From: Scytonema tolypothrichoides VB-61278
Lineage (GTDB): Bacteria; Cyanobacteriota; Cyanobacteriia; Cyanobacteriales; Nostocaceae
DNA length: 64,000 nucleotides
NCBI RefSeq assembly: GCF_000828085.3
Contig: NZ_JXCA02000002.1
Span: forward strand, 71,136 to 135,135
Direction of reading: 5' to 3'
Part shown: piece by piece, positions 29,567 through 39,451 of the stretch
Numbering within the stretch: position 1 is the stretch's first letter
Layout of the letters: each line of letters starts with the position of its first letter
Program-made: the position numbers and the translations under genes
The notes under the pieces: model-generated
The model's input: only the letters and a program-made list of their open reading frames with translations
The model's database searches: none
Told to the model about the DNA's origin: nothing

Positions 29567-32353
29567 GTGGACAAACTCTACTGGCTTGATCAAATTAAAC
29601 TACAAGACCGCGCCAAAGTTGGTGACAAAGCATTTTATTTAAGCAGAATTATGCAGCGCGGTTATCCTGTAGTGCCTGGTTTTGTCGTTTCAGCGGAAGT
29701 TTTGCGAGAATTTCTAGAAACTCTCAACAGTTCGGAGGCGTTAGTCGCTGACTTACCTTATTCTTCGCTACACTTAGATGTCAAAAATTGGCGTCAACTT
29801 CAGCAGGTTGCTAGACGCTTACGCCAAGAGATGAGTGCTGCTCATTTGCCAGAACACCTACTGAGTCAAATTGTCAATGCAGCTAAAGAATTAAAATCTG
29901 CATATCTGATTTTTCGACCAACTTTTGTTGTGCCTACCATAAAGCATGGAGTCACTAAAACATCTGGATTGCTAGAATCTCAGGTGTGTGAATGTGATGA
30001 ACAAGCTATTACTCTGGCATTGAAGCGCACTTGGAGCCAGATGTTTCGTGCTAAAAGTTTATTGTACTGGCAATGGGCAGGAATAGACCTGCAACAAATG
30101 AATTTGGGAGTTTTGGTACAGCCTTTTCGGAATGCGATCGCCTCCGGCTTACTCAATGCCAACTCATCTGAATGGGAAATTTTAGCAACATGGGGATTAG
30201 GAGTGGCAATGACTCAAGGTGAAGTCTTGCCAGATGTTTACTACATCCATCCGGAAACTGGAACTGTCAAAGAACGGGAATTGGGCAATAAGATGGTAGC
30301 TTACCGTCTTAATGATAAGGAAGACCCCGTCCTTAAGGACGGGGTTTACATCTATAAAGCGCCCGTAGCTGGTTTGCAAACCGTGCCTGCTTCAGATGCG
30401 CTGGTCTCAAATGACTCAAGTCTTGTTTCTTACCTGTTGGAAGAAGACCAACAAAAACAGTACGCTTTGCCAGAAGAATATCTGCAACAACTCATTCAAC
30501 TAGCAAGTCAAATTGTCAAAGAAACTGGCGTCAATTTTACCTTTGAGTGGACTATATCTTGTGAGACAACGAGTACGCTTTACCTCACGCAAATGAGTAC
30601 ACCCCTAGCAATTTATAATTTCCACTCTCTCAAAGGATTAGGAGCATCAGCCGGACGTGTGACCGCAACTGCTCATATTATTGTGAATGCACAACAAAAA
30701 CCAGAACAATTACCCAAGGGAGTCATTTTAGTCACACCAACAATCGCACCTGATTGGTTACCGTTACTGCAACAAGCTGCTGGTATTATTACTGAAAAAG
30801 GAGGTATGACGAGTCACGCTGCTATTCTTGCTAGAGAATTGGGAATACCAGCAGTGGTGAGCGTAGCAGATGCCACAGCAATCGTTCAAACTGGCGAAAA
30901 ATTACTGATTGATGGTGACAAGGGAGAAGTTTATCGTCTCACAAGAGAAGCTAGGGAGATAGGACAAGGGCAAGAGGACACGGGGACAAAAGGAACTCGG
31001 AGTTCCCACGGAGGAACCAGCCCCGTGGGTGGGTTTTCCGACTTGAGCAGATTGGCGTTAGGGATTAAGGGCGAAGAAGAACTTGAGGTTCCTACGGAGT
31101 CGGAATTAGGCGCGAAGGAGACTAGGGGAGGACACTTCCCTTCGGGTATGACCCCCGGTCACGCTGCGCTAACGCAGTCGCCTAGGTCGGGAAACCCGTC
31201 ATTCGCGCTGTCTCACCGTGCTGGAGTTTCTCAACCCCAGACGCCTCTTTTGGAAAATTCTTCTGGAGTTGACGCTTCCGTTGAAGAAAGTGTCCATCGA
31301 CAAGGAGAAGATGATACGGAGACAAGGGAACTAAGAGAGGACACCAAAGCACGCGGCTGGCTTCCCTTGAGGAAAGTGTCCGTAGACAAGGGGACATATT
31401 TATTCTCCGCGTCTTCCATCTCGCCATCACGCCTGAGTCTCCCGATGATCGCTACAAAACTGCTGGTTAACTTGAGCCAGCCTAGTGTGATAGAACAAGC
31501 GCAAAGCTTACCCGTGGATGGTGTGGGATTATTGCGTTCAGAACTGATGGTTCTGAATATACTCGAAGGGAAACACCCTAGTACTTGGCTGTTGGAGGGA
31601 CACCGAACCAAATTGTTAGAACGTTGGCACCAGCAGATGATTCACTTCGCCCAAGCTTTTGCACCAAGACCTGTTTTTTATCGGTCTTTGGATTGGCGTT
31701 CTCATGAACTGCTATCTTTGAATGATAATGTAGAATCTTCCACGCAGTCGATGCTGGGGGAACGTGGGACTTTCAGCTATGTAAAAAATCCCGCAGTTTT
31801 TGAGTTAGAACTGGCTGCAATAGCCGGTGTACAAAACGCAGGATACAGCAATATCCATTTACTGCTACCTTTTGTTCGTACAGTGGAAGAGTTTTCTTTT
31901 TGCCGTCAAAAAGTTGAGCAAGCAAGGTTAACCCAAGTACCACAGTTTCAATTGTGGATTATGGCAGAAGTGCCAAGCGTGCTGTTTTTACTGCCAGAAT
32001 ATGTCAAAGCAGGTGTACAGGGAATTTCAATTGGTACCAATGATCTGACTCAACTGCTTTTGGGAGTGGATAGAGAACAAGGACAACTCGCAAAAGTATT
32101 TGATGAACGTCATCCAGTCGTTATGGGTGCTGTTGCTCAACTTATTCAAATGGCAAACAGTGCAGGAATTCCTTGTTCTATTTGCGGTCAAGCGCCAGCG
32201 CTGTATCCTGAAATTATTGAGCAATTGGTGCAATGGGGCATCACTTCTATTTCTGTTGAACCGGAAGCTGTTGAACGGACATATTTGGCGATCGCTCGTG
32301 CTGAACAAAGGATCATTTTAGAAGCAGCGCGGCGTCAACTAAATCAGCATTAG
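29567..32353 (+). CDS. Phosphoenolpyruvate synthase-like protein with a large repeat-derived insertion
   Basis: 928 residues. An N-terminal PPDK/PEP-synthase ATP-grasp domain (about 1-340, VGDKAFYLSRI, GYPVVPGFVVSAE) is followed by the swivelling phosphohistidine domain with H417 (GGMTSHAAILARELGIPAVV) and a C-terminal PEP-binding barrel (GVGLLRSELM, SIGTNDLTQLLLGVDRE, SICGQAP with the catalytic Cys). PEP synthase makes PEP from pyruvate and ATP. Residues about 465-620 are low-complexity and built from GC-rich repeat and tandem-repeat DNA in frame. A perfect 22-base palindrome (30324-30345) is also translated. The start is GTG. Domain motifs are kept, but the N-terminal part is diverged, so activity is uncertain. 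Confidence 0.85.
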   Translation: MDKLYWLDQIKLQDRAKVGDKAFYLSRIMQRGYPVVPGFVVSAEVLREFLETLNSSEALVADLPYSSLHLDVKNWRQLQQVARRLRQEMSAAHLPEHLLSQIVNAAKELKSAYLIFRPTFVVPTIKHGVTKTSGLLESQVCECDEQAITLALKRTWSQMFRAKSLLYWQWAGIDLQQMNLGVLVQPFRNAIASGLLNANSSEWEILATWGLGVAMTQGEVLPDVYYIHPETGTVKERELGNKMVAYRLNDKEDPVLKDGVYIYKAPVAGLQTVPASDALVSNDSSLVSYLLEEDQQKQYALPEEYLQQLIQLASQIVKETGVNFTFEWTISCETTSTLYLTQMSTPLAIYNFHSLKGLGASAGRVTATAHIIVNAQQKPEQLPKGVILVTPTIAPDWLPLLQQAAGIITEKGGMTSHAAILARELGIPAVVSVADATAIVQTGEKLLIDGDKGEVYRLTREAREIGQGQEDTGTKGTRSSHGGTSPVGGFSDLSRLALGIKGEEELEVPTESELGAKETRGGHFPSGMTPGHAALTQSPRSGNPSFALSHRAGVSQPQTPLLENSSGVDASVEESVHRQGEDDTETRELREDTKARGWLPLRKVSVDKGTYLFSASSISPSRLSLPMIATKLLVNLSQPSVIEQAQSLPVDGVGLLRSELMVLNILEGKHPSTWLLEGHRTKLLERWHQQMIHFAQAFAPRPVFYRSLDWRSHELLSLNDNVESSTQSMLGERGTFSYVKNPAVFELELAAIAGVQNAGYSNIHLLLPFVRTVEEFSFCRQKVEQARLTQVPQFQLWIMAEVPSVLFLLPEYVKAGVQGISIGTNDLTQLLLGVDREQGQLAKVFDERHPVVMGAVAQLIQMANSAGIPCSICGQAPALYPEIIEQLVQWGITSISVEPEAVERTYLAIARAEQRIILEAARRQLNQH
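30324..30345. repeat. Perfect 22-base palindrome inside the PEP-synthase-like gene
   Basis: ACCCCGTCCTT followed by its exact complement, translated as part of EDPVLKDGVY. Resembles hairpins at ends of IS200/IS605-type or palindrome-associated elements. Confidence 0.75.
30960..31430. repeat. In-frame block of repeat DNA within the PEP-synthase-like gene
   Basis: Contains repeat words found elsewhere in the window, e.g. CGCCTAGGTCGGGAAACCC (compare 23115-23135) and CCCTTCGGGTATGACCCCCGG, plus two copies of a GGAAAGTGTCCNTNGACAAGG-like unit (around 31285 and 31371). No stop codons in the used frame over about 155 codons. Confidence 0.65.
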
Positions 32354-32405
32354 TCTTTCAAGACTACCGTTCAAGTATTGCTGATGTTATTACCAACCAA
32401 AAAAA

Positions 32406-32441
32406 ACCCCTTGCGCGACCTTATGAGGTATTGCAAGGGGT
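32406..32441. terminator. Hairpin terminator after the PEP-synthase-like gene
   Basis: ACCCCTTGC pairs with GCAAGGGGT, and an inner ACCT pairs with AGGT. A run of A before the stem gives a U run on the minus strand, so it is strongest for leftward transcripts, but it also sits right after the plus-strand gene. Confidence 0.65.
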
Positions 32442-33054
32442 AACAATTCAACTGGGAAAAACTGAATATTGAATACTGTATGTTGCTTTTTCAGCTACAA
32501 GCTGGAAATCGTTACTTGTACTAAACTGCGTTCTAAACCATAACTTTCAAATAGCGATAGTTCTTGATGGAACTAGACAATCAAAATTTATAAATTACGC
32601 TTTTGAACGCGAATTGGTATTGATACTTAAGTTGCGTTCTGCTGTAATAGTTTGTGGTTAAGCACATTGCTTTGCTCCACCGTTAGGGTATGCTTGCGGC
32701 AAAAATCGGGCGCGAACGCGTTAGCGATCGTCGCGGAAAACTCTCCTGAAGCTTACGCTCGCTCAGGAGCAAAGGGACACGCTGCTTTGAATGCAATTGA
32801 CTTATGCTACCGGAGAATTGCAACTTGGTATGAACAGGTGCTATTTCAAACAGCCGTTGAGTGTCACGGGCAGCGATTGCAACCCGTTACGAATGAAAGA
32901 AACACTTTCCCCACTCACTCCCTCAAGAGTATTTCTTGGGAGTAAGACAAAAGATATGCAAACTCTTGCTAAATTCTCGGGCAAACTCCGTCAAACAACG
33001 CAATTTGCTTGCGTCTTTGGGATTGCTTCCCTTTACTGGCTGCGAACGGTTATT

Positions 33055-33215
33055 TAACAGTTATCAGTTATCAGTTATCAGTTATCAAGTACCACTCGTA
33101 TCAGGCAGGAAACGGAGTCGTCTACTCCTTGTTCATTGGTCACTGTTCACTGTTCACTGTTTACTGTTCCCGTTCGGCTGACGCTCACCTTAGCGTTGCC
33201 TGTTCACTGTTTTAA
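33055..33215. repeat. Tandem repeat block (CAGTTAT, TCACTGT units) with palindromic repeat
   Basis: Five ATCAGTT units, then GTTCACTGTTCACTGTTTACTG-type units and a GC-rich word. Reverse-complement orientation of the repeat at 3028-3111. Confidence 0.8.
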
Positions 33216-33853
33216 TCTGACATGATATTAGCAGTGCCAGCAACTATTATGCACGGTAACGCATATATGCTGAGTTGCTAGTACAAGAAAGCAGGTATGC
33301 TGTAGGGCAAAGCCTTTGCTCCAGGGTAAGCTATAATGCCTATAAAATCAGCTTTGTGCAGATTTTAACTGTCTAGTTATTTCCTCTAATGGTTTCCATT
33401 TATAGACCTCTGTATAAATTAGATTTCAGTCCACTTATTACAACGGTTTCAAATGAATCTGCACCAGATGTCTAATGCCAAGGACTAGAATGCTGTAAGT
33501 TAAATAAAGTCAAAAATAGAAAGATGCTAGCAGATAACATACTCAGTCTATAGACTCTAACCTTGAGAATATCCAGCTGTTGAGGAAACTCTCCAAAAAT
33601 TGAATCAAAACGTGAATCTAGCACTATCAAAAATCCTCAGTTAGTGTTCAACAAACAACTATTTAGATGAGGGGGGAAAACCGTAAATTAGGAAGTCATC
33701 TCCCGCTATGTCATTAATAGGATGCCCGGATGATCTAGGGAAACTTTTCTAAAGTGTGTGCTTTGACGCTATGTTTAAGACACTTCTTTTAGCATACAGA
33801 CTTTTACAAAAAAAATCTACAGTCAACAAAAATAATACTCTTATTTTTTGACT

Positions 33854-34354
33854 TTATGGTGATAATTTTTTGTTATTTTTTCCATACTTCTCATAGCTAT
33901 ACCTCTTTTCGCTGAGTTCAAGATGCTGTTTTTTTCGCTTTTGATTGATGTGGTTAAAAATGTTCTTGACTTGCTCAACACCAAGATGTTGCTGTTGGCT
34001 AATTTGCTCAATATTGAAACGATTGACTTGGGTATAAATATTTTCCTCATACCTTTGTGTGTACCTCCTTCGCCAATCGATAAACTGCAATCGTTCAGTA
34101 ATGTATCGCTGACACACTCTGCAATAAAACTGACGACGTGGTAACTTTAGGTAAACTTCTTTACTGTCTACTGGTACATCTCTAACTAGAATTGGTCTAG
34201 TTTGATGTAATTCCTCTGTGTAGTTACGACAATGTGGGCAGTATGTACCTTTCGTTAAAACCCTTAATTGAAAAGATACTGAATCTTGAGAAGAATGACA
34301 AGATTCTACTGCTACACCAGGTAAGTTTAGTAAATGTGTTAGACGTATGTTCAT
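33854..34354 (-). pseudogene. ISL3-family transposase, N-terminal remnant
   Basis: About 166 residues from the ATG at 34354 (MNIRLTHLLNLPGVAVE); the frame is open to 34390. It has the ISL3 N-terminal zinc ribbon (CPHCRNYT ... CRVCQRY, four Cys in two CxxC pairs) and the following helix-turn-helix segment (RYEENIYTQVNRFNIEQISQQQHLGVEQVKNIF). The frame then runs into lysine-rich codons and stops; the DDE catalytic domain, normally another 250 residues, is absent. Flanks are AT-rich non-coding DNA. Confidence 0.75.
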
Positions 34355-34698
34355 CGGAAAAAAGTCATTTGATGTTACATTTTGCACCATGAATTGTATG
34401 ATTCATTGCTTCTGTCATGACCTCGTCATTGCACAGCAAGAATCAAATCAGGATTTTTTTGGCGATGCATAAGTAGCAATGATTAACTAGTAGGCTTTTC
34501 TCCTCGTAGGAGATGCACGCTTCAATTCATACCCCTTAGTTTTATGCGCCCCTGGCAAATTTTAGGTATGAATCTTTTTTTGTTATTCAGATGTTTGTCG
34601 CCATACTAAAACAAGTTCTACCACATAGTAGGGCAAAAATTCTCTTCTATAAAAAATAATGATCAATGATCTTTGGAGTATTCAACCGTTTCCCGAAT
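34355..34698. other. Gap between ISL3 remnant and multicopper oxidase
   Basis: No gene. A hairpin CTCCT-CGT-AGGAG lies around 34500-34512, and a nine-base inverted repeat ATTCATACC / GGTATGAAT (34525-34573) is followed by a run of seven T on the plus strand. Confidence 0.5.
34525..34581 (+). terminator. Terminator-like structure with no gene before it
   Basis: Nine-bp outer stem, about 31-base loop, then CTTTTTTTG. No plus-strand protein gene precedes it for 2 kb, so it might end a small RNA or be part of an IS end. The loop is long for a classic terminator. Confidence 0.35.
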
Positions 34699-35709
34699 TT
34701 ATGTCATTTTTTCCTGACTCTGGGTAATCACGTCAAATTGACCCATACAGCCGTTTTCTGCGATCGCATCCTGATGTGGATGAAACATATACATACCCGG
34801 ATAACGAAAGGCAAATTCCAAAATATGTCGTTCGGCTGTCCCCATTGTGATCACATCACTTTCATAAGAGGGTTTGGTCGTCATTCCCGTAGGATAAACC
34901 TTAAAAAAGTTGGCGTGTAGGTGAAACGTTACTGCTGGGTCGAATTCAATGATGTTAAGCAGGTAAAGTCGAATCAACTGATTTTGGTAAATCCGGATGG
35001 GATTATCCTTGTAGTAGTCGGGTAGACCATTGAAAGCGTAATGTTCATTACGGTTATCATCGTTCACATCATACCCACCCATAATCAGCACTATTTCATC
35101 TGCTGGGGGACGTGGAGTGGGGGGATCAATGATAAACATTCCATATAGACCCTTGGCAATATGACGAGTGACTGGTTCAATGTGACAGTGGTACAAATGA
35201 ACACCATAGGGTTCCGCGTCAAATTCATAGATAGTCGCTGTACCGTGGCGAACTGGACGAATGCCATCCATCTCTGAGGGGTGAACGCCATGAAAATGTA
35301 GAGAGTGGGAATGTCCTGCCTGGTTGAAGAACAACACCCGCACGCGATCGCCCTGTTTTGCCCTGAGTGTTGGTCCCGGTATGCGACCGTTTAAATCCCA
35401 AATGTTGAAAGAAACAGCACTATTGAGCCGAATTGGGGAAGTACCAGCAGTTAATCGAAATTCTCGAATTACACGTCCATTTTCTCGCTTCAGCGTACCA
35501 TACTCAAATTCTCGTACCATCTTCGAGGGGGTAACTAAATCAGAAGTTGTCTGTGTCTCCAGAGGTGGTACTTTTACCCGTGACTGACTTCGGGAATTAA
35601 ATATTTGCCATAAAGCCGCACCAGCCACACCAGTACCTGCTAAGCCCAGCATCAACAGATTACGGCGACTCAATAGTTTTTCTTGCTCTAAAACAGAATT
35701 GTTAGGCAT
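34699..35709 (-). CDS. Two-domain multicopper oxidase, Tat-exported
   Basis: 336 residues from the ATG at 35709; an upstream TTG at 35733 is possible. A twin-arginine signal SRRNLLMLGLAGTGVAGAAL targets it for folded export. Copper ligands: HSLHFHG, LYHCHIEPVTRHI, FHLHANFF and FHPHQDA. The HCH with Cys lies in the first cupredoxin domain and HLH/HPH in the second, the pattern of two-domain oxidases and nitrite-reductase-like enzymes. It is likely to oxidise a metal ion or phenolic substrate in the periplasm. It is divergent from the cbiMNQO operon, so a link to metal handling is plausible but unproven. Confidence 0.88.
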   Translation of the reverse strand: MPNNSVLEQEKLLSRRNLLMLGLAGTGVAGAALWQIFNSRSQSRVKVPPLETQTTSDLVTPSKMVREFEYGTLKRENGRVIREFRLTAGTSPIRLNSAVSFNIWDLNGRIPGPTLRAKQGDRVRVLFFNQAGHSHSLHFHGVHPSEMDGIRPVRHGTATIYEFDAEPYGVHLYHCHIEPVTRHIAKGLYGMFIIDPPTPRPPADEIVLIMGGYDVNDDNRNEHYAFNGLPDYYKDNPIRIYQNQLIRLYLLNIIEFDPAVTFHLHANFFKVYPTGMTTKPSYESDVITMGTAERHILEFAFRYPGMYMFHPHQDAIAENGCMGQFDVITQSQEKMT

Positions 35710-36159
35710 GATTTTATCAATGGCTAGCGGCAAAATGGAAGAAAATTGCTAATTTTTTTCAATTATTTCCTGAAAAAATGGTAAAACAATCAATAATTCT
35801 TGTCAATATTTCGGAAGTCTGACAAATAATGAGGTGATTTTTCAAAAAAACTGGATTTTTTATCAAAATGTTGCAAATTCCCTCGTCTAACCCAAAAAAG
35901 TCCTGTGAAAGAACTTTTATTTTTTCTTGATGCCGTACCGTATTCACATGGCAATACCTGTATTGAAAACTACATTTTTTAATGTGTATGAGACATATTT
36001 CCTAATAGCTGAAAACAAGACGCAAGCCTTGACTTTTTGCTATTCAACACTTTTCCAAACTCAACTAAAAAAGGAGGAACTTTTGCTGACAAAGATATTT
36101 CTTGAGTCAAGACCCAGAGCGATTTATACTAAAAGCTTTAGCATCTGCAGGTCTTGATT
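35710..36159. other. Divergent promoter region, oxidase / cbiM
   Basis: 450 AT-rich bases. No gene is supported. I looked for a cobalamin riboswitch (B12 box GCCACTG) and did not see one. A GGAGG at about 36072 is not placed to serve the cbiM start. Confidence 0.5.
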
Positions 36160-36936
36160 ATGTTAAAAACTATTCCCAAATCAAAAGCCAGAGTAAGGTT
36201 AGTGAGTCTCATCTTGATGGTAGTGGTAAGTTTTTACTTCATTGTCTGCTTACCCAAACCAGCTTATGCTATGCACATTATGGAAGGTTTTTTACCACCT
36301 GGCTGGGCAGTTTTTTGGTGGATTGTGGCATTACCGTTTTTTATTTTGGGATTGCGATCGCTCACTCGCATCACCACAGCCACTCCTGAACTAAAATTAC
36401 TCTTGGCATTGGCAGGAGCGTTTACTTTTGTGCTGTCAGCATTGAAAATGCCTTCCGTGACAGGAAGTTCTTCCCATCCAACAGGTACAGGATTAGGAGC
36501 AGTGCTATTTGGACCTTTAGCCATGTCCGTACTAGGTAGTTTAGTCTTGCTATTTCAAGCGTTACTACTAGCACATGGTGGGTTGACAACACTAGGGGCA
36601 AATGCATTTTCAATGGCAATTGTCGGACCATTTGTTGCTTTCTGGCTATACCGCTTGATTATGCAAACTGGCAAGCAAAGCCTAGCGATATTTCTAGCAT
36701 CTGCTGTTGCAGATTTGACAACTTATCTTGTCACTTCCGTACAACTGGCTCTTGCCTTCTCCGCAGACACAGGTGGTTTCATGGCATCATTTATTAAATT
36801 TGCAGGAATCTTTGCCGTAACACAGGTACCCTTGGCAATTAGTGAAGGATTGTTAACAGTCTTGGTTTGGAATTGGCTTTCTAACTATGGTCATCAAGAA
36901 CTAGAAATGTTAAACCTCATGAAACCAAAGACCTAA
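36160..36936 (+). CDS. cbiM: CbiM, substrate-binding membrane component of a cobalt ECF transporter
   Basis: 258 residues from ATG 36160. A signal peptide ends ...LPKPAYA, so the mature protein begins [12 protein letters not shown], the conserved CbiM N-terminus whose second residue His binds the metal. [12 protein letters not shown] carries another conserved His. Six or so membrane helices follow. It takes up Co(II) together with CbiN, the T component CbiQ and the ATPase CbiO encoded just downstream. The gap to cbiN (335 bases) is unusually large because of inserted repeat DNA. Confidence 0.93.
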   Translation: MLKTIPKSKARVRLVSLILMVVVSFYFIVCLPKPAYAMHIMEGFLPPGWAVFWWIVALPFFILGLRSLTRITTATPELKLLLALAGAFTFVLSALKMPSVTGSSSHPTGTGLGAVLFGPLAMSVLGSLVLLFQALLLAHGGLTTLGANAFSMAIVGPFVAFWLYRLIMQTGKQSLAIFLASAVADLTTYLVTSVQLALAFSADTGGFMASFIKFAGIFAVTQVPLAISEGLLTVLVWNWLSNYGHQELEMLNLMKPKT

Positions 36937-37271
36937 TAGAAAGTAGAGAGTGGTTAGTCATCATTTTTGAAAACTAACGATTAACAAATCATAAATAACA
37001 AGCGACCAAAAAAGAAAAGGATACAAGCCCCCAACTTATGGTATGGAGAAGAAAAAATGCGGAGCAACTTTATTCAAGCCCCTAGATTCATCCTGGTGGT
37101 GCTTCAATTTTGAATTTTGAGAGAAGTTTGAGCGGAGGTTTCCTCCGTAAGCGCAAGCGCACGCCAAGGGCGAACGCGCAGCGTCTCCTCCGGAGACTCA
37201 AATCTATGCCCTTCGGGCACGCTGCGCGAACGGTGATTTTGAATTTTGAATTTGAGCGAAGCGAGTGAGTC
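36937..37271. other. Repeat-filled gap inside the cbi operon
   Basis: Contains a GC-rich palindromic block (37128-37230: GGAGGTTTCCTCC, GTCTCCTCCGGAGAC, CCCTTCGGG) flanked by TTTTGAATTTTGA words. No gene. It probably entered after the operon formed. Confidence 0.7.
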
Positions 37272-37586
37272 ATGACAAAGCAAAATCAAAAATGGAATAA
37301 CTGGCTGTTGCTGTTAGCAGTGGTAGTATTAGCAGCAGCACCTGTAGTATTCATTAAAGGTGCGGAATTTAGTGGTTCTGATGACCAAGCAGAATCAGCT
37401 ATCAAAGAAATACAGCCCCAATATAAACCTTGGTTTAAATCATTCATTGAGTTGCCCAGTGGAGAAGTTGAAAGCCTCATGTTTAGCGTGCAAGCAGCAG
37501 TAGGTGCTGGTGTGATTGGCTATGTTATTGGGTTATACAAGGGGCGTTCTGAACAAAGCAAGAAACAAAATGAGAATTCAGATTGA
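37272..37586 (+). CDS. cbiN: CbiN, small membrane component of the cobalt ECF transporter
   Basis: 104 residues with two membrane helices (WLLLLAVVVLAAAPVVFIKG and VQAAVGAGVIGYVIGLY) around an extracytoplasmic loop with GSDDQAESAIKEIQPQYKPW, all typical of CbiN. CbiN helps load cobalt into CbiM. It overlaps cbiQ by 17 bases. Confidence 0.93.
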   Translation: MTKQNQKWNNWLLLLAVVVLAAAPVVFIKGAEFSGSDDQAESAIKEIQPQYKPWFKSFIELPSGEVESLMFSVQAAVGAGVIGYVIGLYKGRSEQSKKQNENSD

Positions 37587-38382
37587 TACCTTAGCTTACA
37601 CAAATCGCTTACGTTGGTTACCACCAGAACAAAAATTGGTATTTGCCACTGTCCTGCTACTTATCACTGCCTTTGCTCATCCTTTCATTCAAATCTTGAT
37701 TGCAGTTTGGATAAGTTTTTGGACAGTGATGTATGCAGGCATTCCTGCTAAAACTTATCTGAAATTAGTTTATGTTGCTATTCTCTTCTGGTTAACGAGT
37801 TTACCAGCTTTAGTTATCAATGGAGTAGATATTTCTCACATACATCTGGTACCACATGATTCCGTCGCTGGCTTGACTTTTGGCTCTTATTATGTATATA
37901 TAAGTCACAAAGGTATTGAGCAGGGATTGACTATTTTAACGCGAGCTATTGCTTCTCTATCCTGCCTATATTTTATCATGCTAACTATCCCCTTTTCCGA
38001 ACTTTTGCAAACACTACGTCGCATAGGAGTTCCAGTACTGATAACAGAACTTTTATTCCTGATGTACCGCTTTATTTTTGTCCTTCTCAATACTACTGCT
38101 GAGTTATGGACTGCTCAACAATCTCGTGGTGGCTATCGTACTTTTAGCAGGGGAATGAAAAGTTTAGCACTGTTGATTGGACAATTACTAAAGCGAACTA
38201 TAGAAAATTATCGTCAAGTCTCCTTAAGTTTAGCAGCACGGGGTTTTAACGGAGAACTGCGGGTTTGGCATCCCCATCGCTATCAAAGATCCAAGCGCTA
38301 TGCTATAGAAGCGATTGTTGGGTGTGTAGTTTTAATAGGATTGGAATTTTGGCAGCATGCAGGAATGTTTACTCGAATTTGA
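37570..38382 (+). CDS. cbiQ: CbiQ, T component of the cobalt ECF transporter
   Basis: 270 residues from the ATG at 37570 (MRIQIDTLAY), chosen because the frame upstream overlaps cbiN wholly and the family starts here. Several membrane helices, and the coupling-helix motif AARGFNGELR near the end plus SRGGYRTF, which contact the ATPase. Translationally coupled to cbiN and cbiO by overlaps. Confidence 0.92.
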   Translation: MRIQIDTLAYTNRLRWLPPEQKLVFATVLLLITAFAHPFIQILIAVWISFWTVMYAGIPAKTYLKLVYVAILFWLTSLPALVINGVDISHIHLVPHDSVAGLTFGSYYVYISHKGIEQGLTILTRAIASLSCLYFIMLTIPFSELLQTLRRIGVPVLITELLFLMYRFIFVLLNTTAELWTAQQSRGGYRTFSRGMKSLALLIGQLLKRTIENYRQVSLSLAARGFNGELRVWHPHRYQRSKRYAIEAIVGCVVLIGLEFWQHAGMFTRI

Positions 38383-39187
38383 GCAGATACATTATACTTA
38401 CCCAGGTGCCCAACAGTCGGCTCTCAATGGTCTCAGTCTACGAATTCCTGCGCGTAAAAGATGTGCATTAATCGGTCAAAACGGGTGTGGTAAAAGCACA
38501 TTATTTTTGTTAGCCAATGGTCTATACAAGCCTGATAAAGGAACTATATCATGGCAGGGTAAACCACTGCAATATAATCGTGACTACCTGACGAATTTAC
38601 GCCAAAAAATAGGGTTAATTTTTCAAGATCCAGAACAACAACTGGTAGCCTCTACTGTTGAAGAAGATATTTCTTACGGCTTGTGTAATTTAGGGTTACC
38701 AGAAGCAGAAATTCAACAGCGAGTTGAGCAAGCTTTAGTAGAATTTGGATTAACTGAACTTGCTCAAAGACCAGTACATCACCTCAGTTTAGGACAAAAA
38801 AAGCGAGTTTCAATAGCAGATGTGATGGTGCTACGACCAGAACTCTTATTGCTAGATGAACCCACGGCTTATCTGGATAGATTACATACGCGCAACTTGA
38901 TGGCAACCTTGAGAAAAATTCATGCATCTGGGACAACTATCTTGATGGCAACTCATGACCTTGATTTAGTTTATCGCTGGGCAGATTGGATATTAGTGAT
39001 GGATAGAGGAAGACTCATTTTGGAAGGAAAGCCCCAAGATGTGTTTAGTCAACGTGAACTTTTAGAAGAGTTACAGTTAGGAGTGCCATTGATATACGAA
39101 ATGTTATTTGCAGATGGAGTTGCCGAAGAAGGACCTGTTTTGGAACGATTACGACAAAGAATATTGAATTTGTTTCGTTATTTTTAG
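38357..39187 (+). CDS. cbiO: CbiO, ATPase of the cobalt ECF transporter
   Basis: 276 residues. Walker A GQNGCGKST, Q-loop FQDPEQQ, signature LSLGQKKR, Walker B LLLLDEPTAYLD and switch His in ATHDLDLV. It powers metal uptake through CbiMNQ. The first codon overlaps the cbiQ end by 26 bases. Standard length. Confidence 0.95.
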   Translation: MQECLLEFEQIHYTYPGAQQSALNGLSLRIPARKRCALIGQNGCGKSTLFLLANGLYKPDKGTISWQGKPLQYNRDYLTNLRQKIGLIFQDPEQQLVASTVEEDISYGLCNLGLPEAEIQQRVEQALVEFGLTELAQRPVHHLSLGQKKRVSIADVMVLRPELLLLDEPTAYLDRLHTRNLMATLRKIHASGTTILMATHDLDLVYRWADWILVMDRGRLILEGKPQDVFSQRELLEELQLGVPLIYEMLFADGVAEEGPVLERLRQRILNLFRYF

Positions 39188-39451
39188 TCGTTAATTTTTC
39201 GTATTGACTTAATTAGTTATTTTTTGATTTGTCTCAAAAGTTATAAATCAAGTTTGTAAAAATTTACATTTGAGAGTAAAAGTACATTAAGTGACGTAAA
39301 AGTTATTGTCAATAACCCTTAAGTCATACAAAGACATCCCCCATGAGGGCATTGCAAAATTGGTGTAAAATTTGGTTTCGTTAGTGAATAAAATGTCTAA
39401 GTCATATCAATAACTCTGTGAAAGAAAACACATATAAAACAGAGGCACATT

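Larger units (their letters stand above)
32354..33853. other. 1.5-kb gene-poor region
   Basis: No protein gene supported. Contents: a hairpin terminator (32406-32441), GC-rich palindromic repeat (about 32680-32780), a tandem repeat block (33055-33215) and an AT-rich stretch up to the ISL3 remnant. Open frames at 32652-33057 show no recognisable protein and overlap repeat DNA. Confidence 0.55.

Noticed and set aside
32652-33057. Open frames of 80-100 codons in the gene-poor region
   Set aside because: They overlap repeat DNA, lack a ribosome-binding site and resemble no protein.
33841-34050. 69-codon open frame, another frame of the ISL3 remnant
   Set aside because: Overlaps the recognised ISL3 reading frame and is lysine-rich noise.
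35927-36157. 76-codon open frame before cbiM
   Set aside because: No family features, AT-rich composition, no ribosome-binding site; treated as promoter region.
35710-36159. Cobalamin riboswitch before cbiM
   Set aside because: No B12 box (GCCACTG) and no matching fold seen by eye.
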